Assembly: GCF_900108875.1 (NCBI RefSeq)
Contig: NZ_FNYJ01000003.1
Span: 455,969-519,968, forward strand
Direction of reading: 5' to 3'
Length of the DNA: 64,000 nucleotides
Source: Pseudomonas sp. NFR16
GTDB taxonomy: Bacteria; Pseudomonadota; Gammaproteobacteria; Pseudomonadales; Pseudomonadaceae
Under the pieces are notes generated by a model, which did not search any database, was not told the DNA's origin, and worked only from the letters and a program-made list of their open reading frames with translations. The position numbers and the translations under genes are program-made. This document shows positions 17,522-26,016 of this stretch, piece by piece (positions within the stretch are counted from its first letter, which is position 1; each line of letters opens with the position of its first letter).

Positions 17522-17600
17522 CAGAGCCCTATAAAACGGGCGTTTCGGCGCCGTAACCGGGCTCTGTTCACAAGGTTATCCACAATTTGTGTGGATAACC
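17522..17600. promoter_or_regulatory. Two inverted consensus DnaA boxes beside a dyad
   Basis: TTATCCACA at 17576-17584 and its inverse TGTGGATAA at 17590-17598 are perfect DnaA-box consensus sequences facing each other within a larger inverted repeat (AAGGTTATCCACA with TGTGGATAACCTT). A second dyad, CAGAGCCC (17522-17529) with GGGCTCTG (17559-17566), lies just before. The region is upstream of the YkvA-like gene inside a 414-base gap that otherwise contains only the FKBP terminator. Confidence 0.6.
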
Positions 17601-17694
17601 TTGGGTGCCTGTCAGCGAGTGCTCGACAAGCAGGGCGTTTCATCAGAAGCGGTTGACCGATTGGTCGATTTTTATCGATATCGCTGGAGTGAAC

Positions 17695-18144
17695 ATGAAA
17701 GCACCCTGGAATCTGATTCGTTACCTGCCCATGGCGAAAAGGCTCATGGCGGCAGGTCGGTTGCCGGCATTGCTGTTTGCAGTTGCCGGCAAGGCGGCCA
17801 GCGAAGGCAACCGGTTAGGCAAGCTCAAGGAGGATCTGAAGCTGCTCCAGGCGCTGTGCCTGGCTTACTGGCGTGGGGAATACCGGGCGATCAGCGGCAA
17901 GGCGATCCTGTCAGTGGTCGCCGGGCTCATGTATTTCCTCAGCCCGCTGGATGCGATTCCGGACTGGATACCGGGACTTGGCATGCTCGACGACATCGCC
18001 GTGCTTGCCTGGGTGATGAAAAACCTGGAAGCGGAGCTCACCGCGTTTCGTGCATGGCGCGACCGGCAGACCCCGGAAAAACTGGCGGTGGTGGAGCGCT
18101 TGCCTGCCACGCCAAAGATGCTCGAGCAGGAAAAGAAGGACTGA
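17695..18144 (+). CDS. YkvA/DUF1232 family small membrane protein
   Basis: 149 residues. The diagnostic DUF1232 core is LSVVAGLMYFLSPLDAIPDWIPGLGMLDDIAVLAWVM (about residues 77-113, given here as recognisable pieces: the YFLSPLDAIPD motif and a hydrophobic flank). The start is taken at 17695 after TGGAGTGA; an upstream ATG at 17605 would place the paired DnaA boxes immediately before it and has no ribosome-binding site. The family is widespread and functionally uncharacterised; a membrane-associated location is expected. Confidence 0.85.
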   Translation: MKAPWNLIRYLPMAKRLMAAGRLPALLFAVAGKAASEGNRLGKLKEDLKLLQALCLAYWRGEYRAISGKAILSVVAGLMYFLSPLDAIPDWIPGLGMLDDIAVLAWVMKNLEAELTAFRAWRDRQTPEKLAVVERLPATPKMLEQEKKD

Positions 18145-18364
18145 AACCGTTCTGAGTCGCGAGCAGAGGGCGATGCCATCGGCGTTGCCGCCTCGCTGGA
18201 AATCCCGCCTGATTGCGGCAAATGGCCGTTATCCCCCTGAAAAACGTCGCTCCTGAGAAAACTGTGTCGACTGAGCGTACGCAGGCGGGGGCTTTGCGCT
18301 GTTAAGATGCCTTATACGAAGAAAAAGACTACACGAAGCATCTTTTTGTCCTACAGGGGGTGGT

Positions 18365-18709
18365 ATGGATCTTCAGGTTATTTCTCGCGAGGGAAAGCCC
18401 GAGTATGCGGTGTTGCCGTGGGCGCAGTATCAGGCGCTGTTGAAGGCCGCCGGGATATCCGACTCACCGCAGGCGCCGTCGGCTGCTCAGCCTGGCGGTC
18501 CGGCCGCTTCCGATGACTTTCCTTCGTTCGATCAGGTGGGTGTGCTGCGCCGGACCAAAGGTCTGGAACTGGCCCGACTGGCCCGGGCGGTGGGCATTAG
18601 TCCGTCCTACCTGGAGTTGATTGAAAATGGCAGCCGCGAGCCTGACGCCGCTATCCGACGAAGCCTGGCGTGGGAGCTGGGGGTGTCGGGTTGGCGGGGT
18701 GAATCATGA
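18365..18709 (+). CDS. XRE-family helix-turn-helix regulator with antitoxin-like N-terminus
   Basis: 114 residues. Residues 1-30 (MDLQVISREGKPEYAVLPW followed by AQYQALLKAAG) resemble the N-terminus of Phd/YefM-type antitoxins. After a flexible Pro/Ala/Ser linker comes an XRE helix-turn-helix at about residues 57-107 (VGVLRRTKGLELARLARAVG, then ISPSYLELIENGSREPD). It overlaps the next gene by four bases (ATGA), so the two are coupled. A toxin-antitoxin role is possible, but the partner shows no known toxin motif. Confidence 0.8.
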   Translation: MDLQVISREGKPEYAVLPWAQYQALLKAAGISDSPQAPSAAQPGGPAASDDFPSFDQVGVLRRTKGLELARLARAVGISPSYLELIENGSREPDAAIRRSLAWELGVSGWRGES

Positions 18710-19083
18710 GCGTGCGCATCAGCCGTCAGCACTGGGAGGGGCTTATCGCTGAGCTTGACCTGGCGCGCCGGCAACGGCATCTGGTGACCTACCGTGCACT
18801 GTTGGAGCGGCTGCAGCTGCCCAGCCCTGCGATGCAGACGCTGACGGCCGCGCTCGAACATCTGGCGGCGCTGGACGCCCGCGCCGAACAACCGCTGCGC
18901 AGCTCGCTGGTGATCAGCCAGGGCGCCAGCCGACTGCCCCGCACCGGCTTCTTCGAATGCGCTGAACGCTTGGGTCGCTTTTCAGGCCCTTCCGACGGCG
19001 TCGCAGCCGCCTCCTGGCACGCCGCTGAAGTCGTGCGCGTGTTCGAATTCGTCTATCCGGAGCCGGCAAAACCCGAGCCGTAA
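18706..19083 (+). CDS. Hypothetical protein coupled to the XRE regulator
   Basis: 125 residues, start overlapping the XRE stop by four bases. The N-terminal half is helical (RISRQHWEGLIAELDLARRQ, then TYRALLERLQLPSPAMQTL), with a winged-helix-like flavour; the C-terminal half contains SSLVISQGASRLPRTGFFEC. No catalytic motif, signal peptide or membrane segment is visible. The coupling suggests it acts with the regulator. I do not recognise the family. Confidence 0.75.
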   Translation: MSVRISRQHWEGLIAELDLARRQRHLVTYRALLERLQLPSPAMQTLTAALEHLAALDARAEQPLRSSLVISQGASRLPRTGFFECAERLGRFSGPSDGVAAASWHAAEVVRVFEFVYPEPAKPEP

Positions 19084-19174
19084 AAAGCGCGCCAACTGTC
19101 ATTCGGGTGGAAAGTGAGCTGGGCTCACGCACGCTGATTTCCAGACGCTGCATCTGCGCAGCATTAACCAGCTT

Positions 19175-19250
19175 CCTCCCGGCTGAAGCCGGTCCTACAA
19201 GCGCCGGGAGTTTTTCGTAGGACCGGCTTCAGCCGGGAAGGCGTCGGGTG
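19175..19250. repeat. REP pair (GGCTGAAGCCGGTCCTAC class)
   Basis: CCCGGCTGAAGCCGGTCCTA (about 19178-19198) and its inverse (19217-19237) form a long inverted repeat, followed by the same AGGCGTCGGGTGT tail as at 10270 and 63330. It lies between the XRE pair and the convergent EAL gene. Confidence 0.88.
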
Positions 19251-19323
19251 TCGCGGGTTCTCCCACACTGTCGGCGCGTATTTCGCCTTTGTCGTGACCA
19301 GGCGCTCATTCGGGCGGCTGCGA

Positions 19324-21117
19324 TCAGCTTGCGGAAATCGCCTGGTTCAACGCTGCCATGACGTCGGCCTCAAGGGTGTCGATGACGTGGATACTGGCGC
19401 CGACGACGTCCTTGGCGTGGTGCTTGGCCTGTGATGCCAGTTCCGCCAGCTGGCTGGCGTCGAGGGTGCTGCAGACCTGCGCGTGCAGGTGCACGACCCC
19501 GATCGACAGCGACAGCAGCGCAAATTCCTGGCGCTGGCCCTGACGGTTGAGGGCGATGAAACAGCCCGCTTCCAGATGCTCGGCGCGATAGAAGCGCCGA
19601 CACTGATTCTGGAAATCCTCGAGCAGCAGGTTCAGCCGTTTGCGCCAGTCTTCCGAGCTCAGCACCATCAGGAAATCATCGCCACCAATGTGCCCGACGA
19701 AGTCACGGCTCGGGTCGATACGGTCGTTCAGGCACTGCGCCAGGCACAGCAGAACTTCGTCCCCGCGCCCGTAACCGTAGAGGTCGTTGAAGGGTTTGAA
19801 GCTGTCGATATCCACGTAGCAGATCATCGACTCGCGGCCTTGTTGCAGCAGACGGGTCAGGCACTGCTGGATCGGGACGTTGCCGGGCAGCAGGGTCAGC
19901 GGATTGGCGTAGCGCGCCTGCTGAATCTTGAGTTCGGTGATCAGCTTGAGCACATCGATCACCCGACCCAATCCCAGATAGACGCCGTTGTGCATGATGA
20001 TGAAGTCTTCTTCGATCCGCTGTCGGGCGCGGCTGGTGATCAGCCGACTGACCTGCTGCAGCGACTGACTCAGCTCCACGGCGAGAAAGTCATCGCTCAT
20101 CAGCCGGCTGATGGGCTTGCGCGCATACAGCTCAGTGGCGAATGGCTGCAACAGCACGTCCGAGAGCGAATGACGATGCACGATGCCGATCGGTTGTTGC
20201 TGTTCGTCCAGCACGGCCAGCGAGTTCAGATTGGCCTGTTTACGGAAAGCTTCCAGCACCGTTGCGGTCGGGGTGGTCTGGATCACTGCGGGCAGTTCGT
20301 TGAGCAGCGCAGTGAGGTCGCTGCCTTCTTCAGCGAGCGTTGCCGCCGCAGGATCAATCTTTGGCAGCAGGGCGCGCGCGTCGCGGGGCGGCGTCTCCTG
20401 CGGGCGACACAGCAGATACCCTTGAACCAGCTCGACGCCCATGTCGATCAACACCGACAGCTCTTCCTGCAGCTCGATGCCCTCAGCGATCACCAGCGCC
20501 CTTGAGGCCTTCGCGATCTGGAGCATGGAGCCGACGAACTCACGCTTGACCGCGTCCTGATGAATGCCATCGATGAAGTGCCGGTCGATCTTCACGTAAT
20601 CCGGTCGCAGCTCCGACCACAGACGAAGGCTGGAATAGCCGGCGCCCAGATCGTCCAGGGCGATGGAAAAGCCCATGTCGCGATAGTGATGAAGCGCGTT
20701 GTACAGCAGGCCGAAATCATCCGTGGGCGTCTGTTCGGTGAGTTCGATCACCACCTGATTCGGCGGAATGCCGTAGCGCTGCAGCAGCTGCAATGTCCGG
20801 CCGGGCGGGTGCGAGGCTTCAAGCAGCGACTCGGGCGAAATGTTCAGGAACAGCTTTCCCTCGAGTTTCTGCTGGCTGAAGCGCCGACATGCCGATTCAC
20901 GACAAGCCAGTTCCAGTTCGCTCAGGCGGCCCGCCTGTCGCGCCACGGCGAACAGGCTGACAGGGGAGTGCAGCGCGCTGTTGGATGGGCCGCGGGTCAG
21001 GGCTTCGTAGCCCAGGATACGGCGATCCGATAGCGACACAATCGGTTGGAACAGGCTGTGCAAGTCGCTGTGAGTCAGAATTGAACTCAGTGCGCTCAGC
21101 TGTTCAGTTACGGTCAT
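19324..21117 (-). CDS. EAL-CBS-GGDEF cyclic-di-GMP signalling protein
   Basis: 597 residues with three parts in order. An N-terminal EAL phosphodiesterase domain (about residues 15-250) keeps the catalytic set: YEALTRG, LNISPES, VIELTEQ, ALDDLGAGYSS, YVKIDR and AEGIE. A CBS pair follows (about 265-395, including VLEAFRKQANLNSLAVLDE and RLMSDDFLAVE). A C-terminal GGDEF domain (about 410-580) has VDIDSFKPFNDLYG and the signature as GGDDF, with no RxxD inhibitory site in the usual place. It therefore looks like an active phosphodiesterase with a GGDEF part that may be weak or regulatory. There are no membrane segments, so it is cytoplasmic. The ATG at 21117 is chosen (MTVTEQ). Confidence 0.92.
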   Translation of the reverse strand: MTVTEQLSALSSILTHSDLHSLFQPIVSLSDRRILGYEALTRGPSNSALHSPVSLFAVARQAGRLSELELACRESACRRFSQQKLEGKLFLNISPESLLEASHPPGRTLQLLQRYGIPPNQVVIELTEQTPTDDFGLLYNALHHYRDMGFSIALDDLGAGYSSLRLWSELRPDYVKIDRHFIDGIHQDAVKREFVGSMLQIAKASRALVIAEGIELQEELSVLIDMGVELVQGYLLCRPQETPPRDARALLPKIDPAAATLAEEGSDLTALLNELPAVIQTTPTATVLEAFRKQANLNSLAVLDEQQQPIGIVHRHSLSDVLLQPFATELYARKPISRLMSDDFLAVELSQSLQQVSRLITSRARQRIEEDFIIMHNGVYLGLGRVIDVLKLITELKIQQARYANPLTLLPGNVPIQQCLTRLLQQGRESMICYVDIDSFKPFNDLYGYGRGDEVLLCLAQCLNDRIDPSRDFVGHIGGDDFLMVLSSEDWRKRLNLLLEDFQNQCRRFYRAEHLEAGCFIALNRQGQRQEFALLSLSIGVVHLHAQVCSTLDASQLAELASQAKHHAKDVVGASIHVIDTLEADVMAALNQAISAS

Positions 21118-21242
21118 GGCAATCTCGGGGCAAGAAAAAGGGGCTTGGCACTGTGGCGCCAAGCCCCGCTATTTCACGACAGATTCATGACTATTTGATG
21201 ACGATTTGCCATCATCTATCGTCTTTCATGAGCCCTGACGAT

Positions 21243-23357
21243 TCACTTCTTTGCCACAGAACCGCTCAAGCCCAGGTAGTCGATGAGGATCCGTCCGGTT
21301 TCGGAGAGGTACGCGTCGTCTTCCGGTTTGGTCTTGTCGTCGTCCACCGGCAGCGCGTCTTCGTCTTCCTTCTTCAATTCCTTGAGCGGCTCTTCGCCCT
21401 TGGCCTTGCGACGGGTGTTTTCCATCACCAGCTGCTTGTTCTCGACATCGGCGTGCTCGCTGCGACGCTCGGCCTCGTTCAGGCTGACGGTCTTCTCGCT
21501 CATCAATTGCTTGGCCAGCGCCAGCTTCTGCTCGACGAACACGAATTCGGCGTCTTTGGCCGAACGCACGTCGTGGCGCGACTGCAGCTGTGCCAGGAAC
21601 GGCTTGAACGGGTCCACTGCCGGCTTGATCGCAGGCTTGATGGTGTCGTAGGTCATCGCCTCAGGCAGCGCGCTTTCGCCGATTTCCTTGGTGTCGATGA
21701 TCGACGGGTAAGCGATGTCAGGCAGCACGCCCTGGTGCTGGGTGCTCTGACCCGAGACCCGGTAGAACTTGGCAAGCGTCAGTTTCAGCTCGCCGTGGTT
21801 CAGCGGCTGAATGGTCTGCACGGTGCCTTTGCCGAAGGTCTGGCCACCGATGATCAATGCGCGGTGATAGTCCTGCATGGCGCCGGCGAAAATCTCCGAA
21901 GCCGAGGCGGACAGGCGATTGACCAACAGCGCCATCGGCCCTTTGTAGAACGCGCCGCTGTTTTCGTCTTCCAGCACGTCGACCTTGCCGTCGGCGTTGC
22001 GTACCAGCACGGTCGGGCCTTTGTCGATGAACAGGCTGGTCAGTTCGGTCGCTTCCTGCAACGAGCCGCCACCGTTATTGCGCAGGTCGATGACCACGCC
22101 GTCGACTTTCTCGGACTGCAATTCAGTCAGCAGCTTCTTCACGTCGCGCGTGGTGCTCTTGTACTCAGGATCGCCGGCACGATAGGCCTTGAAGTCGAGG
22201 TAGAAAGCGGGGATCTCGATCACGCCCAGTTTGTAGTCCTTGCCGTCCTGATTCAGGTGCAGCACGGACTTCTTGGCGGCCTGTTCTTCAAGCTTCACCG
22301 CCTCGCGGGTGATCGACACGATCTTGGTGGTCTGATCGTTCGGCGCGTTGCTGGCCGGGATGATTTCCAGGCGCACCACCGAGCCCTTCGGACCACGGAT
22401 CAGCTTGACCACTTCGTCCAGGCGCCAGCCGATCACGTCGACCATTTCTTTGTCGCCCTGAGCCACGCCGATGATCTTGTCGGCGGTGGCCACTTGCTTG
22501 GTCTTGGCGGCAGGGCCGGCCGGCACCAGGCGCACGATCTTGACGTTGTCGTTGTCGCTTTGCAGGACCGCGCCGATGCCTTCCAGCGACAGACTCATGT
22601 TGATGTCGAAGTTTTCCGCACTGTCAGGTGACAGGTAGTTGGTGTGCGGATCGTAGGACATCGCGAAGGTGTTGAGGTACGCCTGGAAGATGTCCTCGCT
22701 GCGTGTCTGACCCAGCCGCGCGAGCTGGTTCTTGTAGCGCTTGGTCAGGGTTTCCTGAATCTTGGCCGGGTCTTTACCGGCGATCTTCAGGCGCAACACC
22801 TCGTCCTTGACGCGCTTGCGCCACAGGTCGTCGAGTTCGGCTTCGTTCTTGGGCCAAGGCGCGTCCTTGCGATCCACCAGCAAGGTTTCCTTGGTGTTCA
22901 GATCAATTTTATCGACGCCTTTGTCCAGCTGGGCCAGCGCGAAGTCCAGACGTGATTTGATTCGGTCCAGGTAGCGCTTGTAGATAGTGAATCCCGGATT
23001 CAGATCGCCGCTCTTGAGAAAGTCGTCGAACTGGAAGCGCCATTTATCGAACTCGGCGATGTCGCTGGCCAGAAAGTAACTGCGCGCAGGATCGAGGAGT
23101 TTGAGATAGCTCTGATAGATGATTTCCGAACGCTTGTCGTCCAGCGGCGGCTTGCTGTAGTGGTGGCGCTTGAGCAGCTCCACGACATTCAGGCTGGCGA
23201 TGACTTCATCGCGATCAGGTTGAAGATTATCCCAGCTGTTGGCTGCGAAAGTGCTGGCCGACATGGGCAGTGCGGTCAGACCGAGGAGTAATGCAAGGGT
23301 GGTGCTGGGCAAAAATTGCTTCATGCTGATTCGACGCGGGGACAATTGATAACGCAT
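21243..23357 (-). CDS. prc: Carboxy-terminal processing protease Prc (tail-specific protease)
   Basis: 704-residue periplasmic serine protease (family S41) that degrades and processes envelope proteins from the C-terminus. It has a signal peptide (MKQFLPSTTLALLLGLTALP, cleavage near TFA), an N-terminal helical domain, a PDZ domain around residues 235-330 (SLSLEGIGAVLQ), and a protease core with the nucleophile serine in RLSASASEIFAGAMQDY and the general-base lysine in QTFGKGTVQT. A charged C-terminal domain follows. The signal peptide would be directly N-terminal if translation starts at the ATG at 23324; the ATG at 23357 adds eleven residues, and neither has a strong ribosome-binding site. 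Confidence 0.95.
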   Translation of the reverse strand: MRYQLSPRRISMKQFLPSTTLALLLGLTALPMSASTFAANSWDNLQPDRDEVIASLNVVELLKRHHYSKPPLDDKRSEIIYQSYLKLLDPARSYFLASDIAEFDKWRFQFDDFLKSGDLNPGFTIYKRYLDRIKSRLDFALAQLDKGVDKIDLNTKETLLVDRKDAPWPKNEAELDDLWRKRVKDEVLRLKIAGKDPAKIQETLTKRYKNQLARLGQTRSEDIFQAYLNTFAMSYDPHTNYLSPDSAENFDINMSLSLEGIGAVLQSDNDNVKIVRLVPAGPAAKTKQVATADKIIGVAQGDKEMVDVIGWRLDEVVKLIRGPKGSVVRLEIIPASNAPNDQTTKIVSITREAVKLEEQAAKKSVLHLNQDGKDYKLGVIEIPAFYLDFKAYRAGDPEYKSTTRDVKKLLTELQSEKVDGVVIDLRNNGGGSLQEATELTSLFIDKGPTVLVRNADGKVDVLEDENSGAFYKGPMALLVNRLSASASEIFAGAMQDYHRALIIGGQTFGKGTVQTIQPLNHGELKLTLAKFYRVSGQSTQHQGVLPDIAYPSIIDTKEIGESALPEAMTYDTIKPAIKPAVDPFKPFLAQLQSRHDVRSAKDAEFVFVEQKLALAKQLMSEKTVSLNEAERRSEHADVENKQLVMENTRRKAKGEEPLKELKKEDEDALPVDDDKTKPEDDAYLSETGRILIDYLGLSGSVAKK

Positions 23358-23480
23358 AGTAGGCCGTCTTTGAGGTCGCCGGTTCCGCCCCGGACAGAGG
23401 GGAACCCGGTCGCATAATGCAAGAAAGCCCGAGTGCCAGGAGGCACATCGGACTCAGTCCAGACTCACTATGGAGGCACC

Positions 23481-24443
23481 GTGAAAGCATTGCAAGGCGT
23501 TGAAGGTCATGTGGAATGGGTTGAACAGCCATCACCGACGCTCGATGTAGGGCAAGTTCGCATCAGGGTCGCGGCGGCGGGGCTCAACCGAGCCGATTTG
23601 TTGCAACGTGCGGGGCTGTATCCGCCACCGCCCGGCGTCACGGAAATCCTTGGGATGGAGTGCTCCGGCGTCATCGCCGAAGTGGGTTCCGGTACCTCCT
23701 GGTCGGTCGGAGACCGCGTCTGTGCGCTGGTTGCGGGCGGGGCGATGGCCGAAGAAGTGGTCGTCGACGCACGGCATGTTTTACCGGTACCAGAGGGCGT
23801 GTCGCTGCATGAAGCGGCGGGCATTCCGGAAGTCTATGCGACGGCCTGGCTGAACCTGTTCCAGCTGGCGGGTCTGAAGCCCGGCGAAAAAGTGTTGTTG
23901 CATGCCGGAGCAAGTGGAGTTGGTTCAGCTGCCATTCAGCTGTGCAAGGCGTTCGGCAACCCTTGCTGGGTGAGTGTCGGTTCGGCGGACCGTCTGAAAT
24001 ATTGCGAAGACCTCGGCGCGCAGGGGGGCGTGGTTCGTACCGAGAGCCTGGATGGCCTGAGCGACTTCGCGCCGTTCAACGTCGTCCTCGACCCGGTCGG
24101 CGCCAACTATGCCACGCTGAATCTCAAGGTGCTGGGCACCGACGGGCGTCTGGTGCTGATCGGTCTGATGGGGGGCCGCAAGGCAGAACTGGATTTCGCC
24201 CAAGTGCTGGGCAAACGCATCCAGATTCTTGGCTCCACCCTGCGCAGCCGCGACGATCAGTTCAAGGCCGACCTGCTCGCCGATCTGGGCCAGCACGTCT
24301 GGCCGCTGTTCACCGAGGGCCGCCTCAAGCCGCAACTGGCTCGCAGTTTCCCGATCAGCGAGGCCGAAGAAGCCTACGCCGAGCTGGCCACCAATCAGGT
24401 CTCGGGCAAGGTGGTGCTGGTGATCGACGAAGCGCTGGTGTGA
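23481..24443 (+). CDS. NAD(P)H quinone oxidoreductase, zinc-independent MDR family (PIG3-like)
   Basis: 320 residues starting at GTG 23481 with GGAGG (23472) six bases upstream; the longer ATG frame from 23433 is less likely. It has the MDR catalytic fold start LNRADLLQRAGLYPPPPG, GMECSGVIAEVG, and the nucleotide-binding segment VLLHAGASGVGSAAIQLCKAFG. The structural and catalytic zinc ligands of alcohol dehydrogenases are absent, which fits the quinone reductase branch. It reduces quinones or enones with NADPH. It is divergent from prc across 123 bases. Confidence 0.92.
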   Translation: MKALQGVEGHVEWVEQPSPTLDVGQVRIRVAAAGLNRADLLQRAGLYPPPPGVTEILGMECSGVIAEVGSGTSWSVGDRVCALVAGGAMAEEVVVDARHVLPVPEGVSLHEAAGIPEVYATAWLNLFQLAGLKPGEKVLLHAGASGVGSAAIQLCKAFGNPCWVSVGSADRLKYCEDLGAQGGVVRTESLDGLSDFAPFNVVLDPVGANYATLNLKVLGTDGRLVLIGLMGGRKAELDFAQVLGKRIQILGSTLRSRDDQFKADLLADLGQHVWPLFTEGRLKPQLARSFPISEAEEAYAELATNQVSGKVVLVIDEALV

Positions 24444-24480
24444 TCACTATTACGCACTGGTCGCAGGGTTGATTGACACG

Positions 24481-24500
24481 CCGCCGGATCCGACCGGCGG
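24481..24500 (+). terminator. Hairpin after the quinone oxidoreductase gene
   Basis: CCGCCGG (24481-24487) pairs with CCGGCGG (24494-24500) around a 6-base loop, 38 bases after the stop codon. There is no T run, so its termination strength is uncertain. Confidence 0.5.
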
Positions 24501-24508
24501 TGACCGGA

Positions 24509-24526
24509 ACTGTCATTTCTGACAGT
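24509..24526. promoter_or_regulatory. Palindrome ACTGTCATTTCTGACAGT, operator-like element 1
   Basis: A perfect 7-bp inverted repeat with a TTTC spacer lies upstream of the first Ig-like gene. The same core (CTGTCA-N4-TGACAG, identical spacer) and the following AGTAGCCA occur upstream of the gene at 42039 in matching orientation. This suggests a shared regulator binding site or promoter element; CTGACA could also serve as a -35 box. Confidence 0.65.
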
Positions 24527-24624
24527 AGCCAAGCCCGCTGTAATGGTTCTCAATGAAGACCTGTTGCGCTGTCAAAGCCGCTGTGCCGGCCGACAGCGTT
24601 TCCACGGACAGGGATGGGAACCAC

Positions 24625-25950
24625 ATGACCAAGGATCGGACAGCTACGTCCTCGTGGCGAAACGGTGACACCGCACATTTCAGTCTGATGGTGCCGCAGG
24701 TTCCGGCGATCATCGATCCCAATGATCCGCAGGGCCTGGTGCTCACTGGAACGCAGCTCGATGACCTTGTTGTTCTGATCCCGCTCTGGCCCAGCTACGC
24801 GGGGCGGGATGAGTGGGACACCGTGACGCTGTTCTGGAGCGGTGCTGCCTCCGGCGATCCCGTGGCGACCCAACGATTCGATGGGCCGGTGGATACGGCG
24901 CTGTTTCCATTCGCCATGGCGGTGGACAAGAATCTCCTGCAGCCTGACGGTGTGTATGAGGTCTGGTATGTGGTTACCGGTAGCAATAATACCAGCGTGT
25001 CTTCCGAGCGTCGCACCGTCACGATCGACACCCGTCCTCCCAGTTACGATCAGCAGTTGCTTGCGCTGTTGCTGCCTGCCGATCTGCCCGGTGGCGTCAT
25101 CGATGAAGCGTATCTGACCAATCACAACGATGAGGTCGAACTGAGGCTGCCCAGTCCTGTGTACCTGGATGCTGAAGCCGGTGACACCGTCGATCTCTAC
25201 TGGTCGCAGGACAACCCGCCCACCTCTGATGTTGTGGCCAGCAAGACAGTGACGCAGGCTGAAATAGGTGCCGGCGACATTCGTATCGTGCTACCTGGCA
25301 GCGTCATCCGTGCACCTGACCGGGACGGAGATTTCTACGCGACCTACAAGGTGCGCGACCGTGCCGGTAACGAAACCCAGACTTTTTCCCGCGAGACCGC
25401 CGCAACGGTAACGCTCAAGCCTTTGCCGGGGGGCGATCTGCCTGAGCCTCGGTTCCCGGATGCCACGCTCGACGGTTATATCCATTGTGCGCACGAGCCC
25501 TGGAACGGCATCCGGGTAAGGATCGAGTTCGTGCGTAATCTGTTTGAGTACCAGGACAAGATCACGCTGCACTGGCAGGGCTATCGCACGTTAAATGGCA
25601 ATGACCCCATTGCCGGAACCGAGGGGACTTTTTCCCGCGAGATCAGTGCGCAGAACGTCATAGACGATTATCTGGACATCCTCGTGGAGCCTTTCATCCC
25701 GCACATTGAACCCATCATCGAGGGGTCAGCCGTGGCGAGTTATCGCCTGACGAAAGTGAGCGGCCAGTCGGGCGGTTCCTACGAGGGACTGGTGAAGATC
25801 AATCGGCAATTGCCGGGCGGTGAGATCTGCGGGCCCGTTGCGTCACTGCCACCACGCGTTACGTCTGCTGGGAGCGGATGCGAATTTTGTCGTAGGAGCT
25901 GTAGTTTTCTCGCGCGCCTGTTTCGAGCGTGGGGGCGTGGCAGTAGATAG
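24625..25950 (+). CDS. Ig-like repeat protein, first island gene
   Basis: 441 residues from the ATG at 24625, preceded by GGGA (an in-frame ATG at 24553 would add 24 residues and has no ribosome-binding site). Three beta-rich modules of about 110-130 residues each carry the pattern seen in the other island proteins: hydrophobic strands, a GDTV/DKIT-type turn followed by L(F/Y/H)W, and a closing Y-x-V/L strand. The C-terminal module (from about PGGDLPEPRFPDATLDG) is homologous to the last module of the next gene and ends in a Cys-containing tail. There is no signal peptide or membrane segment. Function and export route unknown. Confidence 0.78.
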   Translation: MTKDRTATSSWRNGDTAHFSLMVPQVPAIIDPNDPQGLVLTGTQLDDLVVLIPLWPSYAGRDEWDTVTLFWSGAASGDPVATQRFDGPVDTALFPFAMAVDKNLLQPDGVYEVWYVVTGSNNTSVSSERRTVTIDTRPPSYDQQLLALLLPADLPGGVIDEAYLTNHNDEVELRLPSPVYLDAEAGDTVDLYWSQDNPPTSDVVASKTVTQAEIGAGDIRIVLPGSVIRAPDRDGDFYATYKVRDRAGNETQTFSRETAATVTLKPLPGGDLPEPRFPDATLDGYIHCAHEPWNGIRVRIEFVRNLFEYQDKITLHWQGYRTLNGNDPIAGTEGTFSREISAQNVIDDYLDILVEPFIPHIEPIIEGSAVASYRLTKVSGQSGGSYEGLVKINRQLPGGEICGPVASLPPRVTSAGSGCEFCRRSCSFLARLFRAWGRGSR

Positions 25951-26016
25951 ATCCACAAGCAGGGAATCAGGACTCGCCGGGCTCGAGCGGCGAGCGTCAA
26001 CTCAGGGAGAAATGGC

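Noticed and set aside
17576-17598. Chromosomal origin of replication
   Set aside because: Only two DnaA boxes, no AT-rich unwinding region and no dnaA-dnaN-recF-gyrB or rnpA-rpmH context.
25951-26016. Frameshift joining the first two island genes
   Set aside because: The 441-residue protein already ends with its own closing module homologous to the end of the next protein, and the second gene has a strong ribosome-binding site.
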